From the NCBI GenBank assembly GCA_964352715.1, contig CAYGSU010000009.1, forward strand, positions 10,210 to 74,209: 64,000 nt of DNA. The letters run 5' to 3'. The position numbers and the translations under genes were made by a program. A model generated the notes under the pieces. It saw only the letters and a program-made list of their open reading frames with translations, ran no database searches and was not told the DNA's origin. This document shows positions 7,228-15,177 of the stretch, one piece after another (positions within the stretch are counted from its first letter, which is position 1; every line of letters starts with the position of its first letter). Source of the DNA: JAVKBW01 sp964352715. GTDB lineage: Bacteria; Pseudomonadota; Alphaproteobacteria; UBA8366; Aestuariispiraceae.

Positions 7228-9279
7228 TCAGACACATTGTCGCGGAATGGTTTTCTGCCAGGACCGTTCGTAAACGACCGTATCGCCTTCGAATGCTTCG
7301 AGGCGCGCGCTCAGGTAGAAGGCGTCTGCATCGCTGGTCAGCCTGCCATAGGCTTCTGTTCTGATCCGCCACGGACGTCCGCCATGGTCTCGTGCTGACG
7401 TCTGGGTCCAGTGAGTTTCCATTTGCGCAGATAGCGGGTCGTTAGCGGCGATTTCATAGCGTTCCCGACGTACCGATCCGACGGTCAGGCCGAAATCGGC
7501 GTATTCCTGATCGCCGGAATCATATTCAAGCGCCACGATCGTGCGCCCGGTATGCTGTTCATAGGTTACATCTCTGGTCATCGCGCCCCGCCGGTGGGTC
7601 TTCAGACGGGTCGGCGGCGCGGTCACCGGCTGTTCGAATTCCTGGTCCTGCAGATCGCCGGGTTCGACGACGGGAAGCGACAGCGTGCAGCCGGCAGTAT
7701 GAAGGGTAATTTCCACCGCTTCCGGCGACGGCCAGATCAACGGCCAGTAGGCAGTCGACAGCGATACCCGGATCCGGTGGCCCGGCAGATACCGGTGCGC
7801 CGTCAGATTCAGCGGTACATCGATATCGACATAGTCACCGACCGGCATCGGTTCAGGGTGTTCCCGACTGTTCCGGTGCGACAGGTTCACGGTCTGATAA
7901 CTGACCCGCATCACCGTGCCGTCCGGGTTGACGTCGTTCAGGCGGATGGCAAGCTGCGCCTGTGGTTTGTCGACTTTCAGGCGCAGCCGGACGACTGGCC
8001 TGCCGAGGATCCGTGTTTCAGTGTCGAGAACAGACGTTGAAAAGGTAAGAGACTTGCTGTCTTCCAGACGCTGGTCGTTTGGCTGGTCGGGGCCGATCCA
8101 GGCGAAGTACTCGCCGGAAAACACACCGATATCCTGATCCGAAACATGGCTGATCGTTTCCGGCGGGGCGGCAGTGTCGGTCAGCCCGGCGGTGGTAAGG
8201 TGAAGCTGTTTTTTCTTGCGGTTTGTCAGCGGCCAGTCGTTCACGGCGTGCCATTCACCGGGCATTTCGGTCAGGGCCGGCGCGGGTTTCGTACCGTCCC
8301 TGAAATACGCGCGCAGGTCAGGATCGTCTTCGACACCGGTTGGGCGGTCTTTCAGCCAGCGATCCCACCAGCGCAGCATTTCCTGCAGGAACCCTATTCT
8401 CGGTTCCGGCCTGGCCAGATGTGGATAGAGATGAACCCACGGCCCGAGAATGCCCTTTACCGGGGCTTTCTGGTTTTCAAGAAGTTCGGTGACGGCGTTC
8501 ATGTAGCCATCGGCGAGACCGCCGACAATCATCACCGGGCACTGGATCGCCGACCAGTCTTCACAAACCGATCCGTGTTTCCAGTAGTCGTCATAATGCT
8601 GATGGGTCAGCCAGGTTTCTGCCAGATGCGGTTGATCCGCCAGTCGTGACAGCCACATGTCCTTCCAGCCCGAGCCGACCAGCGCCGGATCGGGCGGCCG
8701 CGACATATACGACATCATCTGCGCCGACCAGGCGAAATTGTTGATCAGCAGGCACCCGCCCTTGTAGTGAATGTCATCGGCGTAGCGGTCGACGGTGGAG
8801 GCGATGGATACCACCGCCTGCAGTTCCGGCGGCCGGCGCATGGCGACCTGCAGGCCGTTGAAGCCGCCCCAGGAAATGCCGACCATGCCGACGCGGCCGT
8901 TCGACCAGGGCTGATCCGCGATCCAGCGCAGAACTTCCAGACAGTCATCCTGCTCCTGCGGCAGGTATTCGTCTTTCAGTACGCCTTCCGATTCACCGGC
9001 GCCACGCATATCCACCCTGATGCAGGCATAGCCGTGACCGGCAATGTAGGGATGGGTGAGATCGTCGCGAATGGTCGTGCCGTCGCGTTTCCGGTACGGC
9101 AGGTATTCCAGGATCACCGGCACCGGCTTCACCATGCTGTCGGCCGGCCGCCACAGGCGTGCCGCCAGATGGGTACCGTCGGAAAGCGGTATGTCGGCGT
9201 TGGCCTCTTCGACAACGGGTTCGGGAAATTGGTCGACTACGGCCATGGCGGTGCTCTTTGCAATTGTTTCGCCATCCAT
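7228..9279 (-). CDS. CocE/NonD family hydrolase (X-Pro dipeptidyl-peptidase S15-like)
   Basis: 683 residues. The alpha/beta-hydrolase core spans about 30-330. It has the YLPYRK tyrosine near residue 61 that shapes the oxyanion hole, the nucleophile elbow GISWGG (Ser136), the acid region GGLADGYMNA and the histidine region GPWVHLYPH. The rest (about 350-670) is the jelly-roll PepX C-terminal domain, with AIRLNDVNPDGTVMRVSYQ and LPGHRIRVSLSTAYWP. Family members cleave peptides with a penultimate proline or acyl esters and amides such as cocaine and glutaryl-7-ACA; the exact substrate is not readable. There is no signal peptide, so it is probably cytosolic. The ATG at 9246 (MAVVDQF) is an alternative start. 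It lies upstream of the peptide-type ABC genes. Confidence 0.88.
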   Translation of the reverse strand: MDGETIAKSTAMAVVDQFPEPVVEEANADIPLSDGTHLAARLWRPADSMVKPVPVILEYLPYRKRDGTTIRDDLTHPYIAGHGYACIRVDMRGAGESEGVLKDEYLPQEQDDCLEVLRWIADQPWSNGRVGMVGISWGGFNGLQVAMRRPPELQAVVSIASTVDRYADDIHYKGGCLLINNFAWSAQMMSYMSRPPDPALVGSGWKDMWLSRLADQPHLAETWLTHQHYDDYWKHGSVCEDWSAIQCPVMIVGGLADGYMNAVTELLENQKAPVKGILGPWVHLYPHLARPEPRIGFLQEMLRWWDRWLKDRPTGVEDDPDLRAYFRDGTKPAPALTEMPGEWHAVNDWPLTNRKKKQLHLTTAGLTDTAAPPETISHVSDQDIGVFSGEYFAWIGPDQPNDQRLEDSKSLTFSTSVLDTETRILGRPVVRLRLKVDKPQAQLAIRLNDVNPDGTVMRVSYQTVNLSHRNSREHPEPMPVGDYVDIDVPLNLTAHRYLPGHRIRVSLSTAYWPLIWPSPEAVEITLHTAGCTLSLPVVEPGDLQDQEFEQPVTAPPTRLKTHRRGAMTRDVTYEQHTGRTIVALEYDSGDQEYADFGLTVGSVRRERYEIAANDPLSAQMETHWTQTSARDHGGRPWRIRTEAYGRLTSDADAFYLSARLEAFEGDTVVYERSWQKTIPRQCV

Positions 9280-9303
9280 CTTATCGGCGCAACGACAGGG
9301 AGC

Positions 9304-9331
9304 AAGAAAAAGGGCCGCTGAAAAGCGGCCC
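9304..9331 (-). terminator. Rho-independent terminator after grxD
   Basis: GGGCCGCT, loop GAAA, AGCGGCCC (9312-9331), followed on the minus strand by TTTTTCTT. It ends the transcript carrying grxD and separates it from the CocE-type gene. Confidence 0.85.
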
Positions 9332-9356
9332 CTGGTTTCTTCGGCTGTTCCGATGC

Positions 9357-9695
9357 TTACGCTTCGACCTGAACGTCGATACCGCGCGTCGTCATCAATT
9401 CGGTCAGTTCGCCGGTTTCGAACATTTCCCGGATGATGTCGCAGCCGCCGACGAATTCACCCTTCACATAAAGCTGCGGGATGGTCGGCCAGTTGGAATA
9501 TTCCTTGATGCCGTTTCGGATGCCGTCATCCTCAAGCACGTTCACGCCTTTGAATTTTACGCCCATGTGATTCAGAACCTGCACCACGGCGGCAGAAAAC
9601 CCGCATTGCGGAAAAACAGGGGTGCCTTTCATGAACAGCACGATGTCGTTGTTGTTCACTTCACCTTCAATTTGTTCGGTAACCGGATCGGTCAT
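9357..9695 (-). CDS. grxD: Monothiol glutaredoxin, Grx4 family
   Basis: 112 residues with the monothiol active site FPQCGFS (Cys31), the conserved Lys23 of FMKGTP, and the later YSNWPTIPQLYVKG and GGCDI motifs that bind glutathione. Dimers of this protein hold a [2Fe-2S] cluster between two CGFS cysteines and two glutathiones and pass it to client proteins, often with BolA. The bolA gene is 23 bases upstream in the same operon. The ATG has an AAAGGAA ribosome binding site. Confidence 0.97.
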   Translation of the reverse strand: MTDPVTEQIEGEVNNNDIVLFMKGTPVFPQCGFSAAVVQVLNHMGVKFKGVNVLEDDGIRNGIKEYSNWPTIPQLYVKGEFVGGCDIIREMFETGELTELMTTRGIDVQVEA

Positions 9696-9718
9696 TGTAA
9701 TTCCTTTCGATTTCTGTT

Positions 9719-9958
9719 TCAGACGCCGTCTGGAACGGCCGTCTGAAGCGCCAGTGCATGAAGTTCGTTGCCCATTCTGCCCTGTAGCGCGTTGTAAACC
9801 ATCTGATGCTGCTGAACGCGGCTCATACCCTTGAACGCAGCAGACGATACATATGCGGCATAATGATCGCCGTCGCCACGTAAATCGTTGATCTGCACAT
9901 CGGCATCCGGAATCGCTTCCTTGATAAAGCGTTCAATTTCTCCGGCATTCATTGGCAT
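9719..9958 (-). CDS. bolA: BolA family protein
   Basis: 79 residues covering the whole small BolA fold. The conserved VSSAAFKGMSRVQQHQMVYNAL region ends with ELHALALQT, where the invariant histidine contributes to cluster binding with monothiol glutaredoxin. It is the usual partner of GrxD for iron signalling and [2Fe-2S] handling. GGGGGA lies seven bases before the ATG at 9958. A second in-frame ATG sits two codons later. It is followed directly by grxD and lies 33 bases after purL, so it may share the purine transcript. Confidence 0.93.
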   Translation of the reverse strand: MPMNAGEIERFIKEAIPDADVQINDLRGDGDHYAAYVSSAAFKGMSRVQQHQMVYNALQGRMGNELHALALQTAVPDGV

Positions 9959-9991
9959 GTCGATATCCCCCGATGTGGTTCCATAAACAGT

Positions 9992-12211
9992 CTAGCTCGC
10001 CATATATTCCGGAAGCCAGTCTTCATGTGCGGAACGCAGCGTTGCCAACGATATGGGGGCTTCGTCGCCAATCGTCAATGAGGCGTCCTGTCCGCAAACC
10101 GCACTCGTCTGCCCGACGATGCGGGCAAAGAGATCGCGCTGTTTCGCCATCGACAGAATTGTATCGCTCTGGCTGGTTGAAACCAGATAGCGGGCCTGAT
10201 CCTCACCAAAGAAATATGCCGTGGCTGAAATCCCGTCCGGCGCCGCCGACACCGTTACCGAGCGGCCAGTGCCGTTATTGGCCGCCATCGCCATTTCAGT
10301 CAGACCGATCAGCAGACCACCATCGGAAAGGTCATGGCAGGCCGAAACCAGGCCATCATGGATCAGGGCTCTGATGAACAGCCCGGTTTCCCGTTCGATT
10401 TCCAGATCGACCGGCGGCGGCGCGCCTTCGTCCTTTCCGGTCACATAGCGGGCAAACAGCGACTGGCCCAGCCACCCCGTTGTTTCACCGACCAGGATCA
10501 GGGTATCGGCAGAACGGTCCAGCGCAATGCCGACGCTTCGGTTTGCGTCTTTCAGCAGACCGACACCGCCGATAACAGGGGTCGGCAGGATCGCCTGACC
10601 ATCAGTTTCGTTGTACAGCGACACGTTGCCGGAAACGACCGGAAAATCGAGCGCCAACCCCGCCGCCGACATACCTTTGATACAGCCGACGAACTGCCCC
10701 ATGATCGCCGGCTTTTCCGGATTGCCGAAATTCATGTTGTTGGTCATGGCCAGCGGCAAAGCGCCTGTAGCGGAAATATTGCGCCACGCTTCCACAACAG
10801 CCTGTCGCCCGCCGGTTTCGGGATCGGCCTTGCAGTAGCGCGGGGTTGAATCGACAGTCATCGCCAGCGCTTTTTTTGTGCCAGGTATGGTGACAACGGC
10901 CGCATCACCGCCCGGCCGTTGCTGGGTCTCGCCCCGGATCAGATAATCGTACTGTTCCCAGATCCACCGGCGCGATGCCAGATCGGGCGTTTTCAGCATG
11001 CCGGTCAGAATGGCAGTCAGGCTTTCATCCGTGGTGATGCTGCTTGCTGGCAATTCTGGTTGCGGCGTCGTCGCCACCCAGGGGCGATCATAAACCGGGC
11101 TGGCCTCGACCAGCGGAGAAACCGGAATATCCGCTTCACGTTCGCCATGCCAGTACAGTTCCAGATTGCCGCTGTCGGTGACTTCGCCAATCACCTCGAA
11201 ATCCAGCTCCCATTTTTCAAAAATCTTGCGTGCTTCTTCCTCGCGCCCGGGCTTCAGGACCATCAGCATCCGTTCCTGGCTTTCCGACAGCATCAGCTCG
11301 TAGGGGATCATGCCGGTTTCGCGCATCGGTACCCGGTCAAGATCAAGACGGATGCCGACGCCGCCCTTGTCGGCCATTTCAACCGACGATGAGGTCAGAC
11401 CGGCGGCACCCATATCCTGAATGGAAACGATCATATCAGTCGCCATCAGTTCCAGGCACGCTTCCAGCAGCAGTTTTTCAGTAAACGGGTCGCCGACCTG
11501 CACGGTCGGGCGTTTCTCGTCAGCGTCTTCGGAAAATTCGGCTGACGCCATTGTTGCGCCGTGGATACCGTCGCGCCCGGTTTTCGATCCGACATAAACG
11601 ACCGGATTGCCGATGCCCGAGGCGCTGGAATAGAAAATCTTGTCCGTATCAGCCAGACCGACGGTCATGGCGTTGACCAGGCAGTTGCCGTTATAGGCAG
11701 CGTGGAAGTTAACCTCGCCGGCCACGGTCGGTACGCCGATACAGTTGCCGTATCCGCCGATGCCGGCGACCACGCCATCAACCAGATGCCGGGTTTTCGG
11801 GTGCGAGGGATCGCCGAAGCGAAGCGCGTTCAGGTTCGCAATCGGCCGTGCACCCATGGTGAAGACATCGCGCATGATGCCGCCAACACCGGTCGCCGCC
11901 CCCTGATAGGGTTCGATATAGCTGGGGTGATTGTGGCTTTCGATCTTGAAGATCGCCGCCTGACCGTCGCCGATATCGATCACGCCGGCATTCTCGCCGG
12001 GTCCCTGAATGACCTGTGGTCCGCTGGTCGGCAGGGTTTTCAGCCAGATCCGCGATGATTTGTACGAGCAGTGCTCTGACCACATGACGGAGAAAATGCC
12101 AAGTTCCGTCAAGTTGGGTTCCCGCCCGAGGATCGACAGAACGGTTTCGTATTCCTGTTCTGTCAATCCGTGCTCAGCGATTGTTTCGCGGGTGATGGCG
12201 GTATCAGTCAT
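9992..12211 (-). CDS. purL: Phosphoribosylformylglycinamidine synthase subunit PurL
   Basis: 739 residues, the length of the small PurL form that works with separate PurS and PurQ. The N-terminus has the signature [10 protein letters not shown], followed by [19 protein letters not shown] (nucleotide and metal binding), [15 protein letters not shown] [12 protein letters not shown], and later [11 protein letters not shown]. PurL uses ATP to convert FGAR plus ammonia to FGAM in purine synthesis. Its ATG overlaps the purQ stop as ATGA, so translation is coupled. Confidence 0.98.
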   Translation of the reverse strand: MTDTAITRETIAEHGLTEQEYETVLSILGREPNLTELGIFSVMWSEHCSYKSSRIWLKTLPTSGPQVIQGPGENAGVIDIGDGQAAIFKIESHNHPSYIEPYQGAATGVGGIMRDVFTMGARPIANLNALRFGDPSHPKTRHLVDGVVAGIGGYGNCIGVPTVAGEVNFHAAYNGNCLVNAMTVGLADTDKIFYSSASGIGNPVVYVGSKTGRDGIHGATMASAEFSEDADEKRPTVQVGDPFTEKLLLEACLELMATDMIVSIQDMGAAGLTSSSVEMADKGGVGIRLDLDRVPMRETGMIPYELMLSESQERMLMVLKPGREEEARKIFEKWELDFEVIGEVTDSGNLELYWHGEREADIPVSPLVEASPVYDRPWVATTPQPELPASSITTDESLTAILTGMLKTPDLASRRWIWEQYDYLIRGETQQRPGGDAAVVTIPGTKKALAMTVDSTPRYCKADPETGGRQAVVEAWRNISATGALPLAMTNNMNFGNPEKPAIMGQFVGCIKGMSAAGLALDFPVVSGNVSLYNETDGQAILPTPVIGGVGLLKDANRSVGIALDRSADTLILVGETTGWLGQSLFARYVTGKDEGAPPPVDLEIERETGLFIRALIHDGLVSACHDLSDGGLLIGLTEMAMAANNGTGRSVTVSAAPDGISATAYFFGEDQARYLVSTSQSDTILSMAKQRDLFARIVGQTSAVCGQDASLTIGDEAPISLATLRSAHEDWLPEYMAS

Positions 12212-12891
12212 TCCACTATGCTCTTGAAAAAGGCGAGGCCATCGTCACCGCCGAAGGCGGGGTCGATAGCATTTTCAGGATGCGGCATCATGCCGAGAAC
12301 GTTGCGTTTTTCGTTCAGGATACCGGCGATATTCCGCTGGCTGCCGTTGTCGTTACCTGCTGCGGTCGGATTGCCTGAGGCATCGACATAGCGGAAGGCG
12401 ACACGCCCTTCGCCTTCCAGCTTGTCCAGCGTTTCGGCGTCAGCGAAGTAGTTGCCTTCATTGTGCGCCATCGGCACCCGAATGACATCGCCCTCCGCCA
12501 TTGAACCGGTGAACCCGGGTGTCGGGTTTTCAACCCGCAGGCGGACATGCTTGCAGATGAATTTCAGCCTGGCATTCCGCATCAGGACACCGGGCAACAG
12601 GCCGGTTTCGGTCAGAACCTGAAAGCCGTTACAGACCCCCAGAACGCGCACGCCCTTTTCAGCCTTGTCGGCGACGGCGCGCATCACCGGCGAATTTCCG
12701 GCCATCGCCCCGCAGCGCAGATAGTCGCCATAGGAAAATCCGCCGGGAACGACGATCAGATCGAGATTTTCAGGCAGTTCCGATTCCCGGTGCCAGATCA
12801 TGGCCGGGCGCGGCGCCCCGGCTTTTTCCAGCGCATCTGCCATGTCTTTTTCGCGATTGGTACCGGGGAAAACGATAACGGCGGCGCGCAT
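12208..12891 (-). CDS. purQ: Phosphoribosylformylglycinamidine synthase subunit PurQ (glutaminase)
   Basis: 227 residues when started at the ATG at 12891 ([16 protein letters not shown]), the normal family start; a longer reading frame upstream would overlap purS. It is a class I glutamine amidotransferase: the nucleophile lies in GVCNGFQVL and the His-Glu pair in MMPHPENA near the C-terminus. It releases ammonia from glutamine and channels it to PurL. The start lies only five bases from the purS stop and the stop overlaps purL. Confidence 0.98.
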   Translation of the reverse strand: MRAAVIVFPGTNREKDMADALEKAGAPRPAMIWHRESELPENLDLIVVPGGFSYGDYLRCGAMAGNSPVMRAVADKAEKGVRVLGVCNGFQVLTETGLLPGVLMRNARLKFICKHVRLRVENPTPGFTGSMAEGDVIRVPMAHNEGNYFADAETLDKLEGEGRVAFRYVDASGNPTAAGNDNGSQRNIAGILNEKRNVLGMMPHPENAIDPAFGGDDGLAFFKSIVE

Positions 12892-12896
12892 GTGGC

Positions 12897-13139
12897 TCAG
12901 GACTCCAGTTCGACGGAATAGTCTTCGATAACCGGGTTGGCCAACAACTTCGCGCACATGTCTTCAATGCGCTTCGTGGCGGCTGCAGGGTCGGTATCGG
13001 CCAGATCAAGCTCGATCAGCTTGCCCTGCCGAACCTCGTTCACATCGTTGAAACCCAGCCCGTTCAGGGCGTGTTCGATGGCTTTTCCCTGCGGGTCGAG
13101 AACGCCGGTTTTCAGCGTAACGAAAACTTTTGCCTTCAT
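12897..13139 (-). CDS. purS: Phosphoribosylformylglycinamidine synthase subunit PurS
   Basis: 80 residues from the ATG at 13139 ([20 protein letters not shown]). The frame is open much further upstream, but this start gives the standard PurS length and has an AAAGG site before it. PurS dimers bridge PurL and PurQ and help pass ammonia. Motifs: [17 protein letters not shown] and [11 protein letters not shown]. First gene of purS-purQ-purL(-bolA-grxD), with a good promoter about 120 bases upstream. Confidence 0.96.
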   Translation of the reverse strand: MKAKVFVTLKTGVLDPQGKAIEHALNGLGFNDVNEVRQGKLIELDLADTDPAAATKRIEDMCAKLLANPVIEDYSVELES

Positions 13140-13221
13140 GGACGGCAACCTTTCGGCAGTATGTGCTTGCGTTGGTGAAACAGGTGAGGTCGGTCCTACA
13201 CCGATTCCCACGATGCAAAAT

Positions 13222-13233
13222 CTTCTTAAGAAG
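13222..13233. promoter_or_regulatory. Palindrome in the purS leader
   Basis: CTTCTTAAGAAG is a perfect 12-base palindrome about 15 to 27 bases downstream of the start site predicted from the purS promoter. It may be an operator or only an RNA hairpin without a loop; the sequence alone does not decide. Confidence 0.3.
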
Positions 13234-13255
13234 CTGCGCGGAATTCGATGGCCGT

Positions 13256-13284
13256 CGTATAGCAAGCAAGCGACGGGCGTACAA
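13256..13284 (-). promoter_or_regulatory. Promoter of purSQL
   Basis: Minus strand: TTGTAC (13279-13284), 17-base spacer, TATACG (13256-13261). The leader is about 110 bases long. Confidence 0.55.
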
Positions 13285-13340
13285 TCGCATGCGCCGGCAA
13301 AATGTCCGGTGAAGCGATGAATTTTCGATGTTTGAAATAA

Positions 13341-13369
13341 TTGTAAAGCGAGCGCTCGTTCCCTATAAG
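13341..13369 (+). promoter_or_regulatory. Promoter of the TetR gene with an embedded operator-like palindrome
   Basis: TTGTAA (13341-13346), 17-base spacer, TATAAG (13364-13369). The spacer contains the perfect palindrome CGAGCGCTCG (13349-13358), close to the ACGAnCGnTCGT-type sites bound by many TetR regulators. Binding there would block RNA polymerase, so autorepression is likely (inference). Confidence 0.55.
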
Positions 13370-13389
13370 AAAATCTGGAAGTCATCAGG

Positions 13390-14010
13390 ATGGACCGACC
13401 GATGCGCGTGAGAGACGAAGCCAAAGCCGAAGTTCGCCGGCGGGAAATACTGGAAGCCGCTGCAGCCTGTTTCGTAAGGCGCGGGTTCCACCAGACCACG
13501 ATGAACGAAATCTGTGCCGAGGCGGATATCAGTCCCGGCGGTCTGTACCGGTATTTCGAAAGCAAGGAAGAGATCGTCGTCGCCATTGCGGAGGCCGATC
13601 GCAGCGACACGCACCGGCTTCTGGGAATCATGGACGGGTCCGATGATGTGGTCGAAGGACTGATCGCCGTGTTCAGGCTGATGATCCCGGCTGTCGCCGA
13701 TCCGGATTACGGCCGTCTGGGGCTGGAGGTGACGGCGGAAGCGGCGCGTAACCCGAAAGTCGGCGTGCTTTTCACCCGTAATCAGGTCGAGGTTCGCAAC
13801 CGTCTGGCCGTTGCCTTGGGCAAGGGCCAGTCGATGGGGCAGGTGGACAAGACTCTCGATCCGTCAGCAGCAGCTGAAGTATTGCTGTCGATTATCGACG
13901 GCCTGGCCGGTCTCGCGACCATGCAGGTCACCCGTGATGTCACCCAGTTGCAATCAACCCTGGATGAAACGATCCGCCGGTTATTGCGGCCGATTGACTA
14001 CGACGACTGA
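13390..14010 (+). CDS. TetR/AcrR family transcriptional regulator
   Basis: 206 residues. The N-terminal DNA-binding domain (about 15-65) is clear: RREILEAAAACFVRRGFHQTT, then the helix-turn-helix MNEICAEADISPGGLYRYFESKEE. The C-terminal ligand domain (about 70-200) has no recognisable ligand signature. It is inserted between purC and purS on the opposite strand and is divergent from purSQL. Its own promoter holds a palindrome. No obvious efflux or catabolic target is adjacent, so its regulon and ligand are unknown. A second in-frame ATG at 13402 is a possible start. Confidence 0.88.
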   Translation: MDRPMRVRDEAKAEVRRREILEAAAACFVRRGFHQTTMNEICAEADISPGGLYRYFESKEEIVVAIAEADRSDTHRLLGIMDGSDDVVEGLIAVFRLMIPAVADPDYGRLGLEVTAEAARNPKVGVLFTRNQVEVRNRLAVALGKGQSMGQVDKTLDPSAAAEVLLSIIDGLAGLATMQVTRDVTQLQSTLDETIRRLLRPIDYDD

Positions 14011-14013
14011 CCG

Positions 14014-14613
14014 CTATTCCTCGCCGCGTGTGTCTTCGATGACTTCCTTCAATTCGCCTTCCGGCAGAATGCCGAGACGCCGGGCGACTTCCTGATAGGC
14101 TTCCTCAACTCCACCAAGATCGCGGCGGAAGCGGTCCTTGTCCATCTTCTCGTTTGTTTTCAGGTCCCACAGCCGGCAATTGTCCGGGCTGATTTCATCT
14201 GCNNNNNNNNNNNNNNNNNNNNNNNNNNNNNNNNNNNNNNNNNNNNNNNNNNNNNNNNNNNNNNNNNNNNNNNNNNNNNNNNNNNNNNNNNNNNNNNNNN
14301 NNCGTTTCGACATCGATCCGGCGGCGACATTGCGCACAATCACCTCAATCGGGATGATTTCGCATTCGCGCACAAGCTGTTCGCGCATGTTCAGGCGTTT
14401 CAGAAAATGGGTCGGGATACCGATTTCCATCAGGCGCACCATGATGTGTTCGGATATCCGGTTGTTCAGAACGCCCTTGCCGGTAACCGTTCCTTTTTTC
14501 TGATTGTTGAACGCCGTTGCGTCGTCCTTGAAATACTGGATCAACGTTCCAGCTTCCGGCCCGGCAAAGAGAATTTTCGCTTTGCCTTCGTATATCTTCC
14601 GACCTTTCGCCAT
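14014..14613 (-). CDS. purC: SAICAR synthetase (interrupted by an assembly gap)
   Basis: Phosphoribosylaminoimidazole-succinocarboxamide synthase joins aspartate to CAIR in purine synthesis. The start chosen is the ATG at 14613 ([16 protein letters not shown]), the family N-terminus. Visible motifs are TFN-like [27 protein letters not shown] before the gap, and [13 protein letters not shown] plus [10 protein letters not shown] after it. A run of 100 N replaces the middle. Only about 165 real residues remain, while alphaproteobacterial PurC proteins are near 250, so the true gap is longer than 100 bases. Apart from the gap, nothing suggests a broken gene. Confidence 0.93.
   Translation of the reverse strand: MAKGRKIYEGKAKILFAGPEAGTLIQYFKDDATAFNNQKKGTVTGKGVLNNRISEHIMVRLMEIGIPTHFLKRLNMREQLVRECEIIPIEVIVRNVAAGSMSKXXXXXXXXXXXXXXXXXXXXXXXXXXXXXXXXXXADEISPDNCRLWDLKTNEKMDKDRFRRDLGGVEEAYQEVARRLGILPEGELKEVIEDTRGEE
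14203..14302. other. Assembly gap of exactly 100 N
   Basis: A placeholder of round length inside purC. By comparison with family length, about 260 to 270 real bases are probably missing here. Confidence 0.95.
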
Positions 14614-14659
14614 GAAATTCCCGATTGTGCTTAGAGTTGATACTGGGTTGGCTCCCTGC

Positions 14660-14688
14660 TTATTAGCGCACCCGTTCGGCTCTGTCAC
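14660..14688 (-). promoter_or_regulatory. Promoter of purC
   Basis: Minus strand: GTGACA (14683-14688), 17-base spacer, TAATAA (14660-14665), about 45 bases before the purC ATG. Confidence 0.5.
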
Positions 14689-14741
14689 ACAGCAATAACA
14701 TCGTTCGCGACGCTGCGGTCACGACATTGGCCTGTCGATCA

Positions 14742-14770
14742 TTGAAGAATGGGTCGCCACACGCTATCTA
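14742..14770 (+). promoter_or_regulatory. Promoter of the zeta-subunit gene
   Basis: TTGAAG (14742-14747), 17-base spacer, TATCTA (14765-14770), about 70 bases before the ATG at 14844. Confidence 0.5.
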
Positions 14771-14843
14771 TCCCTAGACACCAGACGCAACATGCTTTCA
14801 GCCCTGGCAAACAGGCAGAGAAAGTTCTCGAAGGAGACAAGGA

Positions 14844-15167
14844 ATGAGCAAGTTCGATGATCGCGAAAAAGCGTTCGAATCCAAGTATGGACGCGACCAG
14901 GAAAACGAATTCAGGATCGTTGCCCGCCGGAACAAGCTGCTCGGTCTCTGGGTCGCGGAAAAGCTGGGCAAGACCGGCGAAGCCGCCGAAAGCTATGCAA
15001 AGGAAGTGGTTACCGCCGATTTTGAAGAAGTCGGGCACGACGATGTTGTCAGAAAGGTCATGTCCGATCTGAATGCGGCCGGTGTCGATCTTTCTGAGCA
15101 TCTGGTGCGCGGTGAAATGGACAAGCTGTTGATGGTTGCACGACAGCAGATCCAGTCGGATTCCTGA
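14844..15167 (+). CDS. F1-ATPase inhibitor zeta subunit (DUF1476)
   Basis: 107 residues, all within the DUF1476 family. It begins MSKFDDREKAFESKYGRD, where the N-terminal helix is the inhibitory segment that enters the F1 catalytic interface. The four-helix core carries ENEFRIVARRNKLLGLWVAEKLG and a conserved C-terminal GEMDKLLMVARQQI. In Paracoccus this protein blocks reverse ATP hydrolysis by ATP synthase. A strong AAGGAGACAAGGA precedes the ATG. It is monocistronic and lies beside purC, as in many alphaproteobacteria. It converges with the exported repeat protein, with only ten bases between them. Confidence 0.93.
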   Translation: MSKFDDREKAFESKYGRDQENEFRIVARRNKLLGLWVAEKLGKTGEAAESYAKEVVTADFEEVGHDDVVRKVMSDLNAAGVDLSEHLVRGEMDKLLMVARQQIQSDS

Positions 15168-15177
15168 TACAGCGTTT

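Noticed and set aside
12897..13631. A 244-codon purS
   Set aside because: The extra upstream codons cover the purS leader and the TetR gene on the other strand; PurS proteins are about 80 residues.
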